This document shows, piece by piece, positions 61,898 through 64,000 of a DNA stretch of 64,000 nt. Position 1 is the stretch's first letter; the number at the start of each line of letters is the position of its first letter. Under the pieces are notes generated by a model. It was not told where the DNA came from. It was given only the letters and a program-made list of their open reading frames with translations, and searched no databases. The translations under genes were made by a program, and so were the position numbers. The stretch is from the NCBI RefSeq assembly GCF_000382245.1, contig NZ_KB907868.1:62001-126000 (forward strand), written 5' to 3'. Origin of the DNA: Kushneria aurantia DSM 21353. Lineage in GTDB: Bacteria > Pseudomonadota > Gammaproteobacteria > Pseudomonadales > Halomonadaceae.

Positions 61898-63787
61898 ATG
61901 TCCGACGAGAACGCCCCTGGCGCCGCGGCGTCGAGCGCCGCCCACGCTGACCGACTGGCGGCAACCGCCTTTTTCAACGCCCTGCTGCGCGAGATCGACG
62001 ATTGGCGGCTCGAAGCCGATGGCGAGAGGGCGGTCGCGGTGGTGGCGCTGGATGGGCGTGATGAGCACCGACTGCGCATTACCCTTGTGCATCGCAGCCT
62101 TGCCGGACGCTGCCGGTTGCAATTGCCACTGCAACTGGAGGAGAACGGCGAGCGCCGCGAGATCGCCTTTATCGAGGCGGTGGCGCGGCTGCTCGAGGCG
62201 CCGGCGGTGGCGTGCCATCCGTTGATCGGTGAGCTTGACGGACGGCGCCGCGATGACTTTCTCGCAAGCGTCACCGCCAGCCGCGACAACATCGCCGCTT
62301 CGCTGGCCGAGCGCGACGATCTCGAGCGTCTTGGCGACGGGCCGGTGGGCTTTCTGATGGCCGAACAGGGGCTGCTGGTAGGCCACGACTTTCACCCGGC
62401 GCCGAAATCCCGTGCCCCTTTCAGCGAGGAGGAGGCGCGCGCCTTTACCCCCGAGCATCGCGCTCGCTTTCGCCTGCAGTGGTGGGCTATTGCGCCCCAA
62501 CGCGCGGTGGGCGCTTCATCGCGCGAAGCCAGCGCCGGTGCGCTGTTGCACGACCTGCTGCCGGCGACGCTGGCCACCCGGCTGCCGGAGGACTACTGCG
62601 CGCTGCCGCTGCACCCCTGGCAGGCGCGCTTTCTCGCCGGGCGCGAGGAGGTCAGGGCGCTGCTCGATGCTGACGAGCTGCGTATTCTGGGCGAGGAGCC
62701 CGGGCCGTCGGCCGAAGAGGGCGGGCGCTGGTGGTACCCCACCAGTTCGCACCGCTCGCTGTGGTCGCCGCAGGCCGAGTGGATGGTCAAGGGCTCGCTG
62801 TCAGCGCGACTGACCAATTCGGTGCGGGTGCTGCACGCCGATGAAGTGATGCGCGGGCTGCGCCTCGACCGCTGGTGGCCGCGGGTGGCCGCCGATATCC
62901 GCAGCCGTTTTCAGCTGCTGCAGGAGCCCGCCTGGCTGGGCTGGAAGGATGCCGCCGGCGAGATCGAGGAGGCGAGCCTGGCCCTGCTGCGCGACAACCC
63001 CATCCGCGACGGCGAGACGCCGCTGGCAGTGCTGGCGACGCTCACCCAGCCGCTCGCCGAGGGTGGCGAGACGCTGCTGTCGGCCGGCGTGCGCCGCCTG
63101 GCCGAGTCTCGGGGCTGGACGCCGCAGCACGCCGCCGAGCAGTGGTTCGACGACTACTGCGAGGCGGTGCTGTCACCGCTGATCCGACTGGTGACCGAAG
63201 AGGGCATCGTGCTGCTTGCCCACCAGCAGAACATCGTGCTGCGTCTTGACGGCGAGCGTCCGGTAGGGGTGGTCTACCGCGACTGCCAGGGCAGTGGCGT
63301 GACCGAGCACTTCTTCACCCGCTATCCTGACGAAACGGTCAGCGCCGACCATCGCATTACCTCTGACATGCTGATGCGCTACTTTCCCTATTATGTGATG
63401 CTCAACGCCACCATGGCGGTCAGCGCCGCGCTGGCCGAGGCCGGACTGGCCGACGAAAGAGCGTTGATGTCGCGCCTGCGCGCCTTCCTCGAAGCACTCG
63501 CCGTGCAGCAGCGCGGGCGTGAGGCGAGTGATCCGGTACTGCTCGAACACCTGCTTGACGCGCCGCACTTCGCCGCCAAGGGCAATTTCTTCTGCTATCT
63601 GGCGGGGATCAACGAGTCGACGCTGGACGACCCGTCGCGGATCTATATCAGCGTCCCCAACCCGATTCGCGCCGTGGGGGCTGTTCAGCAGGTCAGCAGG
63701 TCAGCAGCCGATAGCCGACACCGGCTTCGGTCTGGATCAGGCGGGGGTTATCGGGATCGTCACCCAGCTTCTGACGCAGGCGGCTGA
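61898..63787 (+). CDS. IucA/IucC-family NIS siderophore synthetase with frame-shifted tail
   Basis: The 629-residue product belongs to the NRPS-independent siderophore synthetases, which join citrate (or a citrate amide) to an amine or alcohol using ATP. Family blocks are PLHPWQARFL, WWYPTSSHRSLW, VKGSLSARLTNSVRVL and LAHQQNIVLRLDGERPVGVVYRDCQG, and FAAKGNFFCYLAGINESTLD near the end. From about residue 600 the sequence is not family-like: the frame passes through TCAGCAGG repeats (63685-63708) and then runs 95 bases antisense into kdpE. Removing one repeat unit would give a TAG stop after residue 602. The start has GGAG upstream of the ATG at 61898. Confidence 0.88.
   Translation: MSDENAPGAAASSAAHADRLAATAFFNALLREIDDWRLEADGERAVAVVALDGRDEHRLRITLVHRSLAGRCRLQLPLQLEENGERREIAFIEAVARLLEAPAVACHPLIGELDGRRRDDFLASVTASRDNIAASLAERDDLERLGDGPVGFLMAEQGLLVGHDFHPAPKSRAPFSEEEARAFTPEHRARFRLQWWAIAPQRAVGASSREASAGALLHDLLPATLATRLPEDYCALPLHPWQARFLAGREEVRALLDADELRILGEEPGPSAEEGGRWWYPTSSHRSLWSPQAEWMVKGSLSARLTNSVRVLHADEVMRGLRLDRWWPRVAADIRSRFQLLQEPAWLGWKDAAGEIEEASLALLRDNPIRDGETPLAVLATLTQPLAEGGETLLSAGVRRLAESRGWTPQHAAEQWFDDYCEAVLSPLIRLVTEEGIVLLAHQQNIVLRLDGERPVGVVYRDCQGSGVTEHFFTRYPDETVSADHRITSDMLMRYFPYYVMLNATMAVSAALAEAGLADERALMSRLRAFLEALAVQQRGREASDPVLLEHLLDAPHFAAKGNFFCYLAGINESTLDDPSRIYISVPNPIRAVGAVQQVSRSAADSRHRLRSGSGGGYRDRHPASDAGG
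63685..63708. repeat. 8-bp tandem repeat at the siderophore synthetase-kdpE junction
   Basis: The unit TCAGCAGG occurs at 63685-63692 and 63693-63700, with a third copy differing in the last base at 63701-63708. Because eight is not a multiple of three, gain or loss of a unit shifts the synthetase frame. The kdpE stop lies within the repeat and is kept with either number of units. Confidence 0.85.
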
Positions 63788-64000
63788 CGACAATGCGCAG
63801 GTAGTGGGTGTCGTGAGCGTGAACCGGCCCCCAGATCTCGGTCAGTAACTGGTGCTGGGTGATGACCCGATCGGGCTGTTGGGCGAGATATCGCAGCACT
63901 GCATACTCCCGCGGCGTCAGGTGAACCGGCTGTCCCGCCCGGAGCACGCGCCGCGCGTTGAAATCGAGGACCAGGTCGCCGATCGACAGGCGGGTTTGCG
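63693..64000 (-). CDS. kdpE: KdpE-type response regulator, C-terminal part (cut by window edge)
   Basis: The frame is open from the window edge and gives about 100 residues of a winged-helix OmpR-type output domain. The sequence IGDLVLDFNARRV, TPREYAVLRYLAQQPDRVI, WGPVHAHDTHYLRIVVSRLR and LIQTEAGVGYRLL is that of KdpE, the regulator of the Kdp potassium transporter. The receiver domain lies outside the window. Its 3' end overlaps the IucA/IucC frame by 95 bases. The kdp system fits a salt-stressed host. Confidence 0.9.
   Translation of the reverse strand, partial: QTRLSIGDLVLDFNARRVLRAGQPVHLTPREYAVLRYLAQQPDRVITQHQLLTEIWGPVHAHDTHYLRIVVSRLRQKLGDDPDNPRLIQTEAGVGYRLLTC

Overview
The window is GC-rich, gene-dense DNA that reads as a chromosome segment of a halophilic gammaproteobacterium, most likely Halomonas or a close relative. 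This is inferred from gene content: two BCCT compatible-solute transporters, a TRAP system with a TeaA-like binding protein, a CbiD-containing cobalamin set of the kind known from Pseudomonas, and intergenic hairpin repeats. No rRNA, tRNA, phage or IS gene was recognised.

Layout. 0-4.1 kb: end of cobJ, two small unknown genes, cobK facing cobL-cobM; cbiD of the same pathway lies apart at 16.6-17.7 kb. 4.2-9.3 kb: acetoacetate module scoA-scoB-atoB-atoE with a divergent LysR regulator. 9.4-17.7 kb: a glutathione transferase, a CodB-type permease, a possible 27-residue small gene, a cNMP/CBS/DUF294 protein paired with a DEDDh exonuclease, and a BCCT transporter. 18-20.3 kb: katG. 20.7-30.3 kb: an eight-gene chemosensory operon (tandem-tip soluble receptor, triple CheW, CheB, HEAT-repeat protein, CheR, CheY, CheA, STAS-like protein). 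30.3-37.7 kb: SMP-30 lactonase, FMN riboswitch with ribB and an orphan deaminase, GST-like protein, M32 carboxypeptidase, diguanylate cyclase, DUF1206 protein. 37.9-48.2 kb: TRAP transporter, CPA1 antiporter, two DJ-1/PfpI paralogs, aldo/keto reductase, RmuC, glycerate kinase. 48.4-49.4 kb: RES/Xre toxin-antitoxin pair. 49.8-53.5 kb: BetT-like transporter, two related lipoproteins, HIT protein. 53.6-63.8 kb: siderophore region (TonB-dependent receptor, HEPN/MNT pair, siderophore-interacting reductase, EntB-, EntE- and EntC-like 2,3-dihydroxybenzoate genes, divergent IucA/IucC synthetase). The 3' end of kdpE closes the window.

Three things stand out. First, the chemosensory operon has a receptor with two signalling tips but no visible sensor domain or membrane segment, together with HEAT and STAS partners. 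Second, the siderophore locus joins a catechol supply line to a citrate-type (NIS) synthetase; that synthetase gene ends in an 8-bp tandem repeat which appears to have shifted its frame and run it 95 bp into kdpE. Third, the intergenic DNA carries dispersed hairpin repeats and many short perfect tandem duplications.

Several genes start inside or directly at the end of the previous one (ATGA, TGATG or 8-nt overlaps), which supports the operon calls. Coordinates use starts chosen from ribosome-binding sites and family N-termini.
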